This document shows positions 23,312 to 35,837 of a DNA stretch of 64,000 nucleotides, piece after piece; position 1 is the stretch's first letter; every line of letters begins with the position of its first letter. The stretch spans positions 35,526 through 99,525 of the forward strand of contig MCGE01000059.1 of assembly GCA_002105175.1 (NCBI GenBank), read 5' to 3'. This stretch comes from Absidia repens. Its lineage: Eukaryota > Mucoromycota > Mucoromycetes > Mucorales > Cunninghamellaceae. The notes below the pieces were generated by a model, which made no database searches, was not told the DNA's origin, and was given only the letters and a program-made list of their open reading frames with translations. Position numbers and translations under genes: made by a program.

Positions 23312-24317
23312 CTATTCAAGTTGATGTTTATGAGCAGACAAGTATTGCTCAAGGGTTTCAGGATCACGGCCCAGCAAGATGGGCAATCCACGACTCTGCT
23401 GAATCCCATTTTCGTTAAATTCCACAAGGGCATAGGCGATACGATGGGGTAAATGAGCATACTGAGTCAACATGTCATAGCGAGCAACGGAGTCATATTG
23501 GACATAAGAAATGGATCGACCAAGTACTTTGGATAAAACAGCCGCTGTCGAAGTAGGCGTCATCACCTGGCTAATCATTTCATATACTGAGTCACCATGC
23601 TTGTCAATCGGGTCTTGCAATACACGCGCCGCCACCGTTCCAATGTCTCGAGGGCTGACCCATGCCAACGTTTCTTCAGGATCAGATGCACCAGGGTACT
23701 GATGTTTGTGCTTGATACTATGGGAATCGAAATTCACAATGTTGGACATGAACCGCCCAGGCCGAAGACATACCAGTCGCTTGCGTCCAGGAAGTTCAAG
23801 AAGTGCCTTCTCCGATTGCCAATGATCTTCAGCGCTAAAATTGCATCTCCATCCTATTTTTTTTTTTTTTTTTTTTTTTGACCAGAAAAATAAATAAATA
23901 AATTAGCGTCCCTATGTTCAATCCGCCTGTCATCTTCTTCGGTTCTCTTCCTCCCGACTTACGTTCACCAGCGCAATACGAGGAAATATCAACGACCTGT
24001 TCCACCCCCGAGGCATAAGCCGTGGCAGCCAACTGAGATTTGAGTTGTGCCATGTTCACGTCGCTTTGATCCGCTTGCACTAATAAGAGCAAACGAGTGT
24101 ACTGGCCACCATGCATAGCTTGATCAAAAGGTGTCAAATCATTGTAGTCTCCTTGTACAAGTGTCAGAAGATGTTGGTGGGCGGGAAACAGGTTATTGGC
24201 TTTGGATGGGTTACGGACATAGGCTGTGACACGCACTCCGTTTTCCAATAAAATATTCACTGCAGCACTACCTACATTACCAGTAGCACCAATTACAAAT
24301 ACGTGTTGTTCAGTCAT
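23312..24317 (-). CDS. NmrA-like NAD(P)-binding (atypical SDR) protein
   Basis: Two exons with an intron at about 23,862-23,962. The acceptor after the poly(A) run (AAATAG, then GATGG) keeps the frame; the nearer TTTTAG does not. The N-terminus is a Rossmann fold with the glycine motif GATGNVGSAAV. It is followed by VDISSYCAGE and, in exon 2, CLRPGRFMSNI, DIGTVAARVLQDP and PHRIAYALVEFNENGIQQSR. Relatives are NADP sensors or oxidoreductases of the atypical SDR/NmrA group and lack a clear YxxxK pair. Its head-to-head pairing with a carotenoid oxygenase, kept in the duplicated segment, suggests co-regulation and perhaps a role in apocarotenoid or trisporoid reduction; that link is inference. Confidence 0.85.
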
Positions 24318-25089
24318 GGTAAGTTTGTTTTATTAAGAGCAATAGAGAGATCACCTCCAAAAAAAGAAAAATGGTGGACTATTTAACTAGGAACGATCAC
24401 GGGGTTATTTTATCCGAGTTAATTTAATGGGCCAATAGACTGCCTTGACAGTAAGCGAGAAGAAGAAGAAAAAAGTCCATTGACTGAACTTGGCGATTTT
24501 AGCTGGAGACGGCCATTCAATCGGGAGTTATTTACTTTTTGCCTCATAAAACATGATGGAGACATAAAAACTGAGGTGAAATATAAATAAAGTGAATTAG
24601 TATAACATCCATGTATAATGGACTTGTCACGCATGACGAGAAACGGGGCAAAAAACGATGATCATACAACCTTCCAGCGTGTGCGGTGTTTCAAATATAA
24701 AAAGGTTTGACTGAACTGCACGGCAATTAAGGAATAATTTAGTAGCCGTGTCCATCAAGCAGTCAAAATTTTCCATGGAAAAGAAAAACTCCTGTGATTT
24801 GATAGCCTAATGTTTCTGAAAGAAAAGCGTAGATTAAATAACGCCCAAAAAAAAAAAAAAAATCGTGTAAGAGGGAGGGTCAAAGTCGGTGGGTGTGCCT
24901 TATAGGGCAATTATAAAGAAATGAAAAAAATCGTTGGTAGTGTCAGTCGGCAATTAGCGGTACTAAGTGACCTTACCGTTGCCTCATGAGAGAAAATAAA
25001 TATTATATAAATATGTGAAGTACTTTTGATATCAATTCTTTTTTTTTTTCCTTAATTCATTATCATTCCCCTCTCTTATTTATCTTACA
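24318..25089. promoter_or_regulatory. Divergent promoter between the NmrA-like gene and oxygenase copy 2
   Basis: Conserved with 18,299-18,688 (ATTTTATCCGAGT, CCAATAGACT, GTCGGCAATTAGCGGTAC, TATATAAATATG about 80 bp before the ATG) but about 360 bp longer: 24,480-24,840 has no counterpart on the left. Either an insertion here or a deletion there. Confidence 0.6.
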
Positions 25090-27113
25090 ATGTCTTTTCC
25101 TTCTCTGGATCAATTTTTTACGCAAATCGACTCGATTGCGGAAGTTCAAAAAAATTCCTGTCACCGTAATGCCGTTGAAGTGCCTGACCCCATTTGGATC
25201 GATGTTCAAGGCAAATTGCCATCCTGGTTAAATGGTGTTCTTTACAGAATTGGTAAAAACTCGTCCTTCTATTAAAATGAAGATAATTGTCTAGGAATAA
25301 AACTGACCTTGCCTTTTTGTTTTTTTGGAAATAGGTCCTGGCAAATTTATTTTGGGCGATCAACAAGAAGGTGCTCGATCCATTACCATCACTCATGCCT
25401 TTGATGGCTTGGCGTACATCCATCGATTTGAATTCGATGCTGCTCAACAAAAGGTGCGGTACAACTCACGTCACACGGCCAAGACACTTGAGAAAGAAGT
25501 ATTGGAAAACCCCTTTGGCGGGTATGCCACTTACGGTACTGTGTATGCCATTGGTGCTGCTTGGCATCGATTTATGGATTTCTTGGCTCGTTCTAACAAA
25601 AAAGGCTTACGATACGAAGACATGGACCCTTCGTCTAGATCTGTGAATGTCACCCTTACACCCAACTTCCCTCTTCCTTCCACCTGGGATGGCACTCCTC
25701 AACAGCGCATTCTTGTTGCTAAAACCGATTCGAATACGCTTCAAAAAGTCCATCATGATACACTGGGTAAACAAGCAAAAAAAAAAAAATCATGCATGCG
25801 GCAAACATTTCCAACCCCGCTCATCCCTTTTCTTTTTTTTTTTTAAAAAAAAAAAAATAGAACCCGAGAAGCTTTTTAATTATTCTTCCTATGATCCTCG
25901 ACTTAATGGTCAGCTTTCAGCATCCCACCATCAACATGATGATACCACTCAAGAAACATTCAATGTCACCATGTCCATTGGCCCCAATGCCTGTTTGAAG
26001 GTATTCAAAATTGACGATGCCACCGGTGCCGCAACCGTATTGGCGGAGATTCGCGATAACCTGGATGCCAGCAACACGCCTTTCAAGCCAGCTTACATCC
26101 ACTCATTCTGGATGACGCAACATTATGTGGTGGTCCCTATTTCACCTATTTATTTCCGCAACCAAGGTTTGGATCTTGCCGTCTCTGGTAACTTGATGGG
26201 ATCAATGGAATGGCATCAAGATGAACCTACGCTATTCTATGTTGTCTCTCGTGATCCTTCTGTCGGCCATATTGCTACTATTCCTGTTGATTCGCATTTT
26301 GCTTTCCATACCGTTCATGGTCGTGATTTTATTGATCCCGCTACAGGTCATGCCGTGCTAGAACTCAACACCCAAGCATTTGATGGTTGCGAAACTCCCT
26401 TCCAAGTCCATAACCTCGTCAATGTAGCCCGTGCCAATGATATTGCTGCCCGTGATCAAGATGAAGCCGACAGAAAGAAAGCACAGAAGACTGTCCATGG
26501 AATTACGTAAGCACAGGCTTTTCTCCAAAAAAAAAAAAAAAAAAAAAAACTTCACACTGACTGTTATCTTATTTATTTCTATAGGACACCACCCAGCACT
26601 GTGACAACATTTGGTGATTTGCGACGCTACCGAGTGGTGTTAGACAAGGACGCGCCTCAGACGTCATCTACTGCTAGTTATCGGGTATTGGCCAAGAATG
26701 CAGAATTTGCACGTGTGCATCCGTCGTTCCAATTCAAAGATTACCGATTTGTGTACTTCAACTATATTGTAGCAGGCGTGGCCGGTCAACAAGGCGAACG
26801 CTACGGGATCAAAAAAATTGATCTTTTGGATGGTCAAGAAACCGTGTGGCAACCTGACACTCACAACGCCTATGTGTGTTCCGAACCTATCTTTGTCCCA
26901 CGACCCGGTGCCACCGATGAAGATGATGGTGCGATCCTTAGTTTGACCAGTGTGTTTGATAACAGAGGTCCCGAGCATGATCATTGTTACATGTTGGTCC
27001 TGAAGGCAGCCGATTTCTCTGAACTTGCACGTATCCCCCTCGGCCAATTTACTGCTACCACGTTCCATGGCTCTTTTGTGGATCACGAATTTATCACCAA
27101 CTCATATAATTAG
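25090..27113 (+). CDS. Carotenoid cleavage oxygenase, RPE65 family, copy 2
   Basis: Paralogue of the gene at 18,689, with the same four-exon layout, start (MSFPSLDQFFTQ) and end (DHEFITNSYN). All four putative iron-ligand histidine motifs are kept (ASHHQHD, YIHSFW, FAFHTVHG, TTFHGSF). Differences are scattered and mostly conservative, for example TLEKEVLENPFGGYATYGTV against AYEKEVLENPFGGHGSFGTV, so the copy looks maintained by selection. Intron 2 contains T and A runs and can be read through for many codons, which is not the real product. The same family caveats apply as for copy 1. Its partner gene on the other strand is intact, unlike that of copy 1. Confidence 0.93.
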
Positions 27114-27279
27114 TCACACTCTGCCACTCCTTGCACTTTTGATTGTCTTTTCTTTTTTTTTTTTTTAAGAAAATAAATAAATACAACTTTTTTTTTCTAT
27201 AAAGGAAAACTCACAAATGCTTATTGTCGACACTACCAGAGGTAGTGGTTTTTTTTTTTGTTTGGTTCATAGACAGACA

Positions 27280-28130
27280 CCAAAAATATTTCAAAATCCG
27301 CTCACGCATTTTTATTATTTTTGTAGCCTCACCGACGTTTTTCTTTTCGTACCTCTTTCTTTTCCTTTTCTTTTTTCATTCCATTTTTTTTTTTTTTTCA
27401 CCATTCAACTCCTATGGGGTTATGTTGAACTTAGAATAGTGTCAGGACTAGTTTAGAAGGGTTCTCAGCTCAGGGATTGCAACATGCATGGGGAAACCCT
27501 TTCATTTTGGAATCAGGATTTAGAACCACCATTAGTTGACTCTTTGGAGCTTTCATTAGCTTAGTTTAGTGTTAGCTTGTCCATATATTGTATCTCTGTC
27601 TGAATAAAATATGTCTCTTTTTACTTGCTTTATTGCAAACAAATGTCACTTTAGTCTCTTTTATGTCTTGTACAAGAGATCTCCCTTTTTATCATCGCTG
27701 CCCTTTAGATTATTATTGACGATTGGTATGCTTTACGAAAAGATACCCATTTCAGTTTTCTCTTGCTTTTTATTATACACTATGCTATAATACGTTCCAC
27801 AGTTGTGTTTTTATATCAGTGTTAGCCATTCTTTAAATCTCTCATCATGGTCTCCAGCTAGCTGTCTCATTTGAATCCCTTGTTAGCATATCGTCCCTTT
27901 ACTTTAATGTCTACCATATTCCTTTCAATAAAATATGTTCTGTTTTTATTACTCTTTATATAATGGGCAAAGTCATGAGTGTGACTCTTTTGTGAGTGTC
28001 CCGTCAAACACCTGCTTTCTAGCCCACCCACTCACTATGGTCACTTTTCCCACCTCAGCACCCCCCCCCACCAGCGACCGCTTTTGCGGTTCTAGGCTAG
28101 TTAGTATGAAACGCAATCTTATTCCCAATC
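27280..28130 (+). repeat. Dispersed repeat, copy e (core at 27457-27520)
   Basis: TTTCAAAATCCGCTCACGCA, a T-rich stretch, CACCATTCAACTCC, the core with ACATGCATGGGGAAACCCTT, then AATAAAATATG sub-blocks and a CTAGCCCACCCACTCACTATG block. Confidence 0.8.
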
Positions 28131-28400
28131 TACCATTAATAGTGAGCTTGAATCAGTATTGGAACCTGAACCAGCGGCATTTTGAAGAAATAAAATACAA
28201 ATATGCAAGGGGCAACCGTTTCGTTTTGGATTCATGACTGAGGGGAACCCTAATAGGCCGGTCTTTGTTTTAAAAGCAGTACTATAGAAAACTTTATTAG
28301 CTCAAGTTAGTGTTAGTTGTCATATTTTAGATCTTCATCTGAATAAAAGTAAAGGCTTGCTCCTTTTTTTTTTTACTATTCATCTCTCTCATACACTCAA
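28131..28400 (+). repeat. Diverged second core of the dispersed repeat (copy g)
   Basis: Directly follows copy e. Recognisable pieces are ATGCAAGGGGCAACCGTTTC, GTTTTGGATTCATGACTGA, TTTATTAGCTCAAGTTAGTG and a TCTGAATAAAAGT end. More decayed than the others. Confidence 0.6.
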
Positions 28401-29120
28401 GTACCTTGTCGAATTGGTAAATAGATCCGAAAGAGACATGCGGTACTGAAATTAGTATACAATGTTTCAAGGTTAATCGTCTTCATAAATAAATGTATAC
28501 GTATATTAAAGGATGTAGATTAGCAGACAATCTGGAGACTCATAAAAGTGTTTTGTTGTGTGTATCCTTTCATGCAAACTGTTGATACTTTTATTTAAAA
28601 CCCAGCGATCAAGTGGCCCCTGTGATGCTGCTGATAAGAGAAAAAAAAACATCAACTCGTCAAGAATCGGGAAGCACTGTGTCGTATAGTCAATATCTTT
28701 TTACATGACAGTCTGTTCATTTATTCATTTTACATCAAATGAATGCATAAATATATAAATATACTTCTAACTTTTCTTTTACACTTTTTTTCAGATGACT
28801 CTCACTGCAAAAGTAACTATGACGCATGTCATCAAGGGAAGGCTTTTTTTTTTTTTTTTTTTTTGTTAAGAGGAAAGGCAAGAGTGTGAGGCGATAAACG
28901 AGATGCTCATCAGGACGATCTCTCCCAAGTTACTTGGTTGCCGTAATTCTCCTTTCTCCCCAAAAAAAAAAATCAAAACACCGTCACTTTCCCGGGTTTT
29001 ACTCTCAAAATCCCGCCCAACTCTTATATTTTTACTCTTTAGTCTCTGTCTATATTTCTTTTTTACTGTTTTTTTTTCCCTGTTATTTTCTTTTTCCCTT
29101 CTTTTCATCATCTTATAGAT
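28401..29120. other. Intergenic region upstream of PDX1
   Basis: AT-rich; T-run 28844-28864; C/T-rich stretch before the PDX1 start. No gene seen. Confidence 0.4.
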
Positions 29121-31212
29121 ATGCATCGTGTTTCAAATCTACTTGCTTCTTCGAAAATAAGATTGACAGCTGGTAAGTGGAACAAATGGGATTTGTTTAC
29201 AACAAGGGGGGGGGGACGAAAAACATGGCCAGGGTAAAACGGGATCGGAACGCACACACACACACACATACTATCTCTCTTTCTTCTCATTTCTTCAATG
29301 AAGTACCATTGGAACATATAAGAGTTTGGGTATACAATTCTATGTCAACAAATACTGACTATTTTCTCTTTTTTTATTGATTGATCATTAGGTCTTCATA
29401 CCACGGCGACACGCTCTGCCATTACAAGATTCAATCTGCCAGCTATGAGTCCCACGATGACGGAAGGCACCATTCACAAGTGGCAAAAGAAAGAAGGTAA
29501 CGAACATAGGACATCGAATTATGCTAGTATGATCGACACTATGACTGATACTGATAACTCAACTTTTTTTTTTTTGTGCGGGGTGCGTGTGTGTGTGGGG
29601 GGGGGATGGAATTACAGGTGAAGCATTCTCGGCGGGTGATGTTTTGCTTGAAATGGAAACTGACAAAGCTCAAATTGATGTGGAAGCACCTGAAGATGGG
29701 ATTCTTGCAAAGATTGTGGTAAATAGATGAAGCCATCACGATGATAAAAGGCGAACTGAAATGATGGACGACTAACTGTTATTGATCATATTGATAGCTT
29801 GGTGATGGGCAAAAAGGGGCTGTCAACTCTTTGATTGCTTTATTGGCCGAAGAAGGGGACGACATTTCTAATGTGCAAGTACCTGAAGATCAACAAGACG
29901 GTGGCAACACAACAACTCCAGCATCTGCTAAGGAACAACAAGTGGAAAACAAAGGTAATATATATATATATATATATATATAGGGTGGTAAGATCAAGGA
30001 GCAACGAAAAAAAAACAGATGAACTCACCCTGAATTTTTTATGAACTTGAAATAGTGACCCCTCCTACTCCAGTGGCTCCTTTGGCACATCATGATTTGG
30101 ATACAAGCATGCTCAAGAAACCCTTATCACCTGCTGTGTTTAGTTTGGTAATGCGACATCATATCAAAGATCTAGGCGCCATCGAGGCCTCTGGACCTGG
30201 TGGGCGTATTTTGAAGGGAGATGTGCTTGCGCATCTTGGTTTGATTGCTCCTCAACCTGCTCCCAAACCTAAACATTCCGCTGCTCCTCCAAGGGATCAA
30301 ATTGAAATTGCAAAGGTAATAAAAAAAAAAAGTGCAAGGGGGTGAACTGAAGGAGATGGCAAAAAAAAACAAAAAAAAAAAAAGACCATGACTGACTTCT
30401 TTTGTTTTAGCCTGCTTCTGAAGCCAAGGAAACCAAGGCCAAAAAGGAAGAGACCCCTGTTCTTCCTAATTACATTGAACGCCAAATCAGCATGGATGCA
30501 TTAATCAATTTGAATGGTAATAAGAAAGAAAGAAAAAAATAGGAAACATTCTCTAACGGCACGTTTAAAAATATTATAGAACAAAGTGGTACCCGCGCCA
30601 ACATCAACGATCTGATCTCCAAGGCGGCTGGACGCGCGCTTCAAGAAGTCAACGATGGTAAGATCTACAGCTCTGGCAACAGTGAAAAGGGTATTGTATC
30701 ACAAGCTCGCTTCTCCGGTTTTTCACCATCCGCCTACAAAGGTGGTGTATTCAAGTAAGGACAAATAAAAAGAAGACAGGGATGGTAAAGGGACATGGTT
30801 CACTAAATGATATATGGTGATATCACATCTATTTCTTATTTTTTACAGGGTATTCCACTTGGCGGAACCTACTTATGACTTTATTACGGACAGCTATGTG
30901 GGATCAAAGCCTTACACGTTGAATGTGAATGGAATGCAATGCATGAGCAAGACCAAGGCCAAGAAAGAAACCATGGTGGACATTATCGATTACCTTGGTG
31001 GACAATCATCATCTACTGCGGCGCGTACGGTATCATTGAATGGATCACGATCTGGTCGTTTGTCATCTGATTCTTTGAAGCAACAAGGCTATTATGTGAA
31101 CATGAAATTAGAAGGTGGTGCCCCTGGAAAATTGATGTCTGACCAAAAGGCTCGCTTGTTTTTGGATCGTTTAGAATATTATGTTAGAAACCCTAGTGAA
31201 TTAGTCGTATGA
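29121..31212 (+). CDS. PDX1: PDX1/E3BP, protein X of the pyruvate dehydrogenase complex
   Basis: Mitochondrial matrix protein that anchors dihydrolipoamide dehydrogenase (E3) to the E2 core. About nine exons. Order: presequence-like N-terminus ([20 protein letters not shown]), lipoyl domain with the modified lysine in [17 protein letters not shown], a Pro/Ala linker, and an E3-binding domain ([36 protein letters not shown]). The C-terminal region ([38 protein letters not shown]) is not the catalytic acyltransferase: the HxxxDG active-site motif of E2 is absent. That separates it from E2 itself and matches fungal PDX1. Stop at 31,212 followed by AATAAAA. Confidence 0.9.
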
Positions 31213-33232
31213 AAGAAATAAAAACCGTCTTTTGTTTATTATTTATTTATTCATTTTGTTTTATTGTCATTGTTGTTGTTATTATTTGTTTTGTTTTTTT
31301 TACATAATGGATTGCTTTCGTCTACGTTGGATGATGTAATGACCTTCTCTCTCTTGAGCACACAGACAAAAGGAAATGGGATGGGTTTCAATTCGTATAT
31401 ATTATAATGTCTTTTTTAGTGCATGTGTTGCTTCTGCTTAGTAGTGCATGATCCCTCAATGTTGGGTTGAAAAAAAAAAAATTAATCATCAGCCTCCTCC
31501 TTTTCTCCTAATAATGGTTGGTTCAGTATCATCATCATCTGTTTAGCTCCGACTATTGGTTTGATGTTTGGATCAAAAAAGATGGCTCAGTCTAACCCCA
31601 TAACATACGTATCAGTAACGTACACTTCTCCTTGGGATCTACCCAATCCTTCCCCTTTTTCGATGTTTCTCCTCTCTCTGTTACATGCGCTACCCATATA
31701 ATAAATGTACACATTTGAGAACATAAACAAAAAAAAACTCATAACATTTACACAAAACTCCTTGATGAAATATTTTTTTATTTGCATGGACGGCCCACAT
31801 TCATTATAATGATTCTCACATTCTTCTTCTTTCTCAAACATCGTCCGTTTTGTTGTAGATCGGAACAAGAAGAAAAAGTAAACTGTGTGGTGATGCATTG
31901 AACTTTAACCCTACTTTTTTATTCTCTTTTCTAGTCAAGTGTCACTAATATATTCGGAATAAATGAATAAATGAGGATTTTCATGTATTTCGCCTCCTCC
32001 CCCCCCCATTATTATTGGTATCACAATTTAACCACCGATGGGCGACATTTGGTTTGGAAAAAAAGAAAAAAAAAGTCAGCAGAAAGGTCTTTTATTTCCT
32101 TGTACAGCACGTGGATGAACATGGGGGGAGGAGAAGAGTGACCCATTCGATTTCCAATGTCACATTCTTTTTCTTCTATGATTTTTTTTTTGTCGGCAAC
32201 CCATCACCCGCTTCCTTTTTTTTTTATAAAGTAATGAGTTTGATCAAATAGAAATAAACAAATGTTCAATGATGATGATATGGCCAAGAAAGAAATTTCT
32301 TTTTTGTCCTTGCTTCATTGTCGTTTATTTTGTACTGTCCTGCCTGCCTTGCCCTGTCCTGCCCTCGAAGTCGGTGTTTCAATTCGGATGATGATTATTA
32401 TTATTTTTTTTTATTTTTTTTTGCCAAAAGAAGCTGAGTCGTTGAAATCCTGCATCATTCTACTGGGGCTGATGTGTAACCCTAATTTTTTCTTTTTTTT
32501 TTTTTCAACATCTGGTTCCTCCACGTGAGTTACAAAAAAACTAGAGTCATGTAAACTGATAAGTGTGTCGATCGACATGGCATGAAATCCAATTGGTGCC
32601 TTTTTTTAAAAAAAAATAAAAATATATATAATATTTTTTTTCTTTGCTTGGTCTTGGCAACTTCTCCGATTCTGAACCAACGAACAATTCTCTTTTTTTT
32701 TTGTCGTCATTTTATAGTAATGAAACGATCAAGTTCCCGAAATTATATATTTATATATATATATATTTCTCTCACATATATATATATATATATTAAACAG
32801 AAGAAGGGGGGGTTGGGTGGGGGCTGGTTTTGGTTTAAATAGTATTGAGCATAAAGTAAAAAGGTAAAATCTCGTACCCCGTTGTAACAAAATAGCGCGC
32901 CCTTATTACTTTATTTGGATGACCACCATCATGATGATGATGGTATTACTCTAAAAGTCTGTACCATTGCGCCCGCATAGACTGGCAACTTGTGCACACA
33001 TATAGCCTAGAGGCAAAAACACAACAAATCCTTTCTCGGGGTTTTCAATCCCCGCTAATTTTTTTGGGGGGAGGAAGGTCTCCCCCTTTTTTTTATATGC
33101 GCTAATGATTTGACAGGTGTGATAGAGGGAAAAACCCAGCTTTTATTAGCCAGAAAAAAAAAAACTGTATTAAGGGAACTCAAAAAAAAAAATTGATTTT
33201 ATCGATGATGATGTTGATGATGTTGATGATGT

Positions 33233-33275
<43 letters not shown>

Positions 33276-33643
33276 TTGAAATTGGAAGGATCGTAGATGT
33301 ATGTAGACTATATGTATGCATGTATGTACAAATATAATTTCTTTATTATGCAGAGATTGTATATAAAAGGAATAAAAGAGGGAGAAATGATGTATAGAAT
33401 GAATATTTTGGAATAATATGAAATGTCTGTAATGCGTATATACAATAATTGAATGTGACAAAAAAAAAAAAAGAAAAAAACTTGATATGCGGAAAATGGA
33501 AAGGGTGATTCTCCTTTTTTTTTCTAAAACATATATAAATATATACACATGAAGAAAGAAAAAAAAGGGGGAAGGGGGTGGGGGGAGTAAAACTATACAT
33601 AGTGTCATGTGTGTGTATGTCGAGATTTGCTTCTTTTTTTTTT
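31213..33643. other. 2.4-kb intergenic spacer, no gene recognised
   Basis: Convergent 3' flanks of PDX1 and the cyclin gene. Very rich in T and A runs, with (AT)n at 32,753-32,794 and a GAT/GTT trinucleotide tract near 33,204-33,274. Frames here are homopolymer artefacts. Confidence 0.4.
33204..33274. repeat. (GAT)n microsatellite with GTT interruptions
   Basis: Periodic GATGATGTT units followed by about 12 pure GAT repeats, in the 3' flank of the cyclin gene. Confidence 0.95.
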
Positions 33644-34699
33644 TTAATCAATTTCTAAACCGCGCACCCTTGTTGCCAATAAAGAAGTAGAATAATGAAG
33701 TGGTGTAAAAGCGGGAACCGATAAAGCCGAAGAGACATAAGGTTGATGATGATGGTAAGATTGGCGTGGATAATTCAGTGGAGCCGAGGAAGAAGACGTC
33801 GATGAAGAAGAGGACCAGCTTAGAATAGGACGACAGAAATCATCATTATATGCAGTAGGAGTTGTTGAAGGTGTAGGGATGAATTGAAATGATTCAGGTG
33901 GAGTATATGGCATTTTTGTATTGATTTGAATGGGTGTTGAAAAGGTGGATCTTCGTTTCGTTTGCAAAGATAGCTGATCATCATCATCATTATCATCGTG
34001 ATAGGAACGTTTTAAATTGATAGTTGGAACAGATGGAGTGAGAGGCATGATCGGAGTTGTATTTAATGGAGGAGTGGTTGGTAATGGTACATAATATTGA
34101 TTTTTTTGTTGATATGGTTGCTGGTGCTTTTGCATGATTGTAGGTAGAATCCATTGTTGACATTGACCGACCCATTGAAAATATTGATCATATGGTAAGT
34201 GGATATTGTAATGTAGTGCTGATAAGAATTCCATTTCCATGATATTCAATTCTGATACCGGAATACTAGATACTTCTGACCAAGTCTATCATAAAATTAA
34301 AAAAAAAAAAGGGATGAGAATTTTAAATCCCGATGATTTTCCGTTATGTTACTATACTACACTTACCTTGTTCGTAAAAGTATTGTCGTCCAAATATTTG
34401 TTAGCTAATACAAGTGCTGTGGTGAATAATCTAACTTCTGACCCACTGGAAGAATGGATATAAGGATACGCTGCCCGTAATCGGTGAATATAATATAGTC
34501 CAAGTATAACACAAGCACAAGAGATTTGAGTTGCTTTAAACAATTTTTGACAGAATTGCTTGAATGCTACCGTTCGCTTCATTGGCTGTGGTTTTAATGG
34601 TCCCCATATCGATGGTACTGCTATCGCACAAAATTCTGCTAATTGCCCTGAATTCGAGCAAGAAAGTAACGAGGATGACGATGAAAGGTTGGATATCAT
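33644..34699 (-). CDS. PHO80/PCL-type cyclin
   Basis: Two exons (34371-34699 and 33644-34287). The cyclin box is in exon 1 and the start of exon 2: FCQKLFKATQISCACVILGL, YYIHRLRAAYP, VRLFTTALVLANKYLDDNTF, TNKTWSEVSSIPVSELNIME and MEFLSALHYNIHLPYDQYFQ. This is the layout of Pho85-partner cyclins (PHO80 or the PCL1/2/9 group), which direct the Pho85 kinase in phosphate response, polarity or cell cycle. The C-terminal half is a disordered tail rich in P, T, S and Q. The ATG at 34,699 was preferred over one 16 codons upstream, where the extension is a poly-Phe stretch from a T-run. Confidence 0.87.
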
Positions 34700-35837
34700 A
34701 ACAAGTTGAAAAAAAAAAAAAAGTGAAGAGAAAAAGTGTAAGTTCAATCACCCATTGATATTTATATCATTTTGCACTTTTTTTTAAAGTTCAGCTTTCC
34801 TTATTAATCCAAGTACTTTAGAAAATCCCTTTTTTTTTTTTACACTGATCTCCGTCTCACCCCCCAAAAAAAAAAACTCACCATCCCTTTTTTTCTTGGT
34901 CTATTTTCTTTTTTCACCACCAAGGTCTCGGAACTTTTTTTTCATTGTCCTGATTCTTTGGATTGTGTTACTCGAACTTCTCCGCCCAAAAATAGTCCCT
35001 AAAAAAAACTTTTTTTTTGGTATGACTCTCCTTCCAGGCCCTTTCCTCCTCCCTAAAATTAGGCTCATCATCACCACCATCATCATCATCATCATCATTA
35101 GTCTCCCACACACACACATACACAAACACACACACGCTCACATACACAATTTCGCCAATAGTGTGCTACCACAATGTAAATAATTCCTTTTTTAGCACCA
35201 GTGAAAATGAGATGCATTTTTATATTGACAACAACAGTTCCTTTTACTATCCTGACATACATATCAACACTTGGCTGTAACCATCGTTACCTAATTTACA
35301 AACTCAATCATGCTGGTTTATCATCCAATGAGAAATAATGTTTATTATTTTCCAGCCCCGAAGCTGATTTTATTGATACATATTGTTTATTATTATTATT
35401 ACTATTCTCTGAACGGTAAACGGTAATAATACTGATGGTTAAAATGGGAAGGGGGGAGTTTTTATATATGCAAGGACGCCACGTCTTTTTTTTCCTGTTC
35501 GTTTCACAACAACCATGCAATTGAATGTGTTTCAGGAGGGAGTTTTTCTTTTTAGGAGGATTAACAATAACATATCAACGTTCTTTCTCCTCTCTTTGTA
35601 TAAATGTTTGGAATGCATCGGTTTAAACAAAGAAGTTAAAAGGGGAACGTTGCTACAGGAGATGGATCATCATGATCACTATTATTTTTTGCTTGTCGGA
35701 ATTCGAATCCTGATTTGCCCTCTCGGTCACTCAATCATACCATTCGACTTTTTTTTTTTTGTGGAGCACTCTTTTTTTTTTTTTTTTTTTGGTCTCCCTT
35801 CTCATCTTTTATTCATTTACCCTTTTTTAATAAAGAA
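34700..35837. other. Divergent intergenic region
   Basis: Upstream regions of the cyclin and C12orf4-like genes. Contains (CAT)n and (CA)n tracts at 35,070-35,140 and T-runs at 35,751 and 35,773-35,790. No gene supported. Confidence 0.4.
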
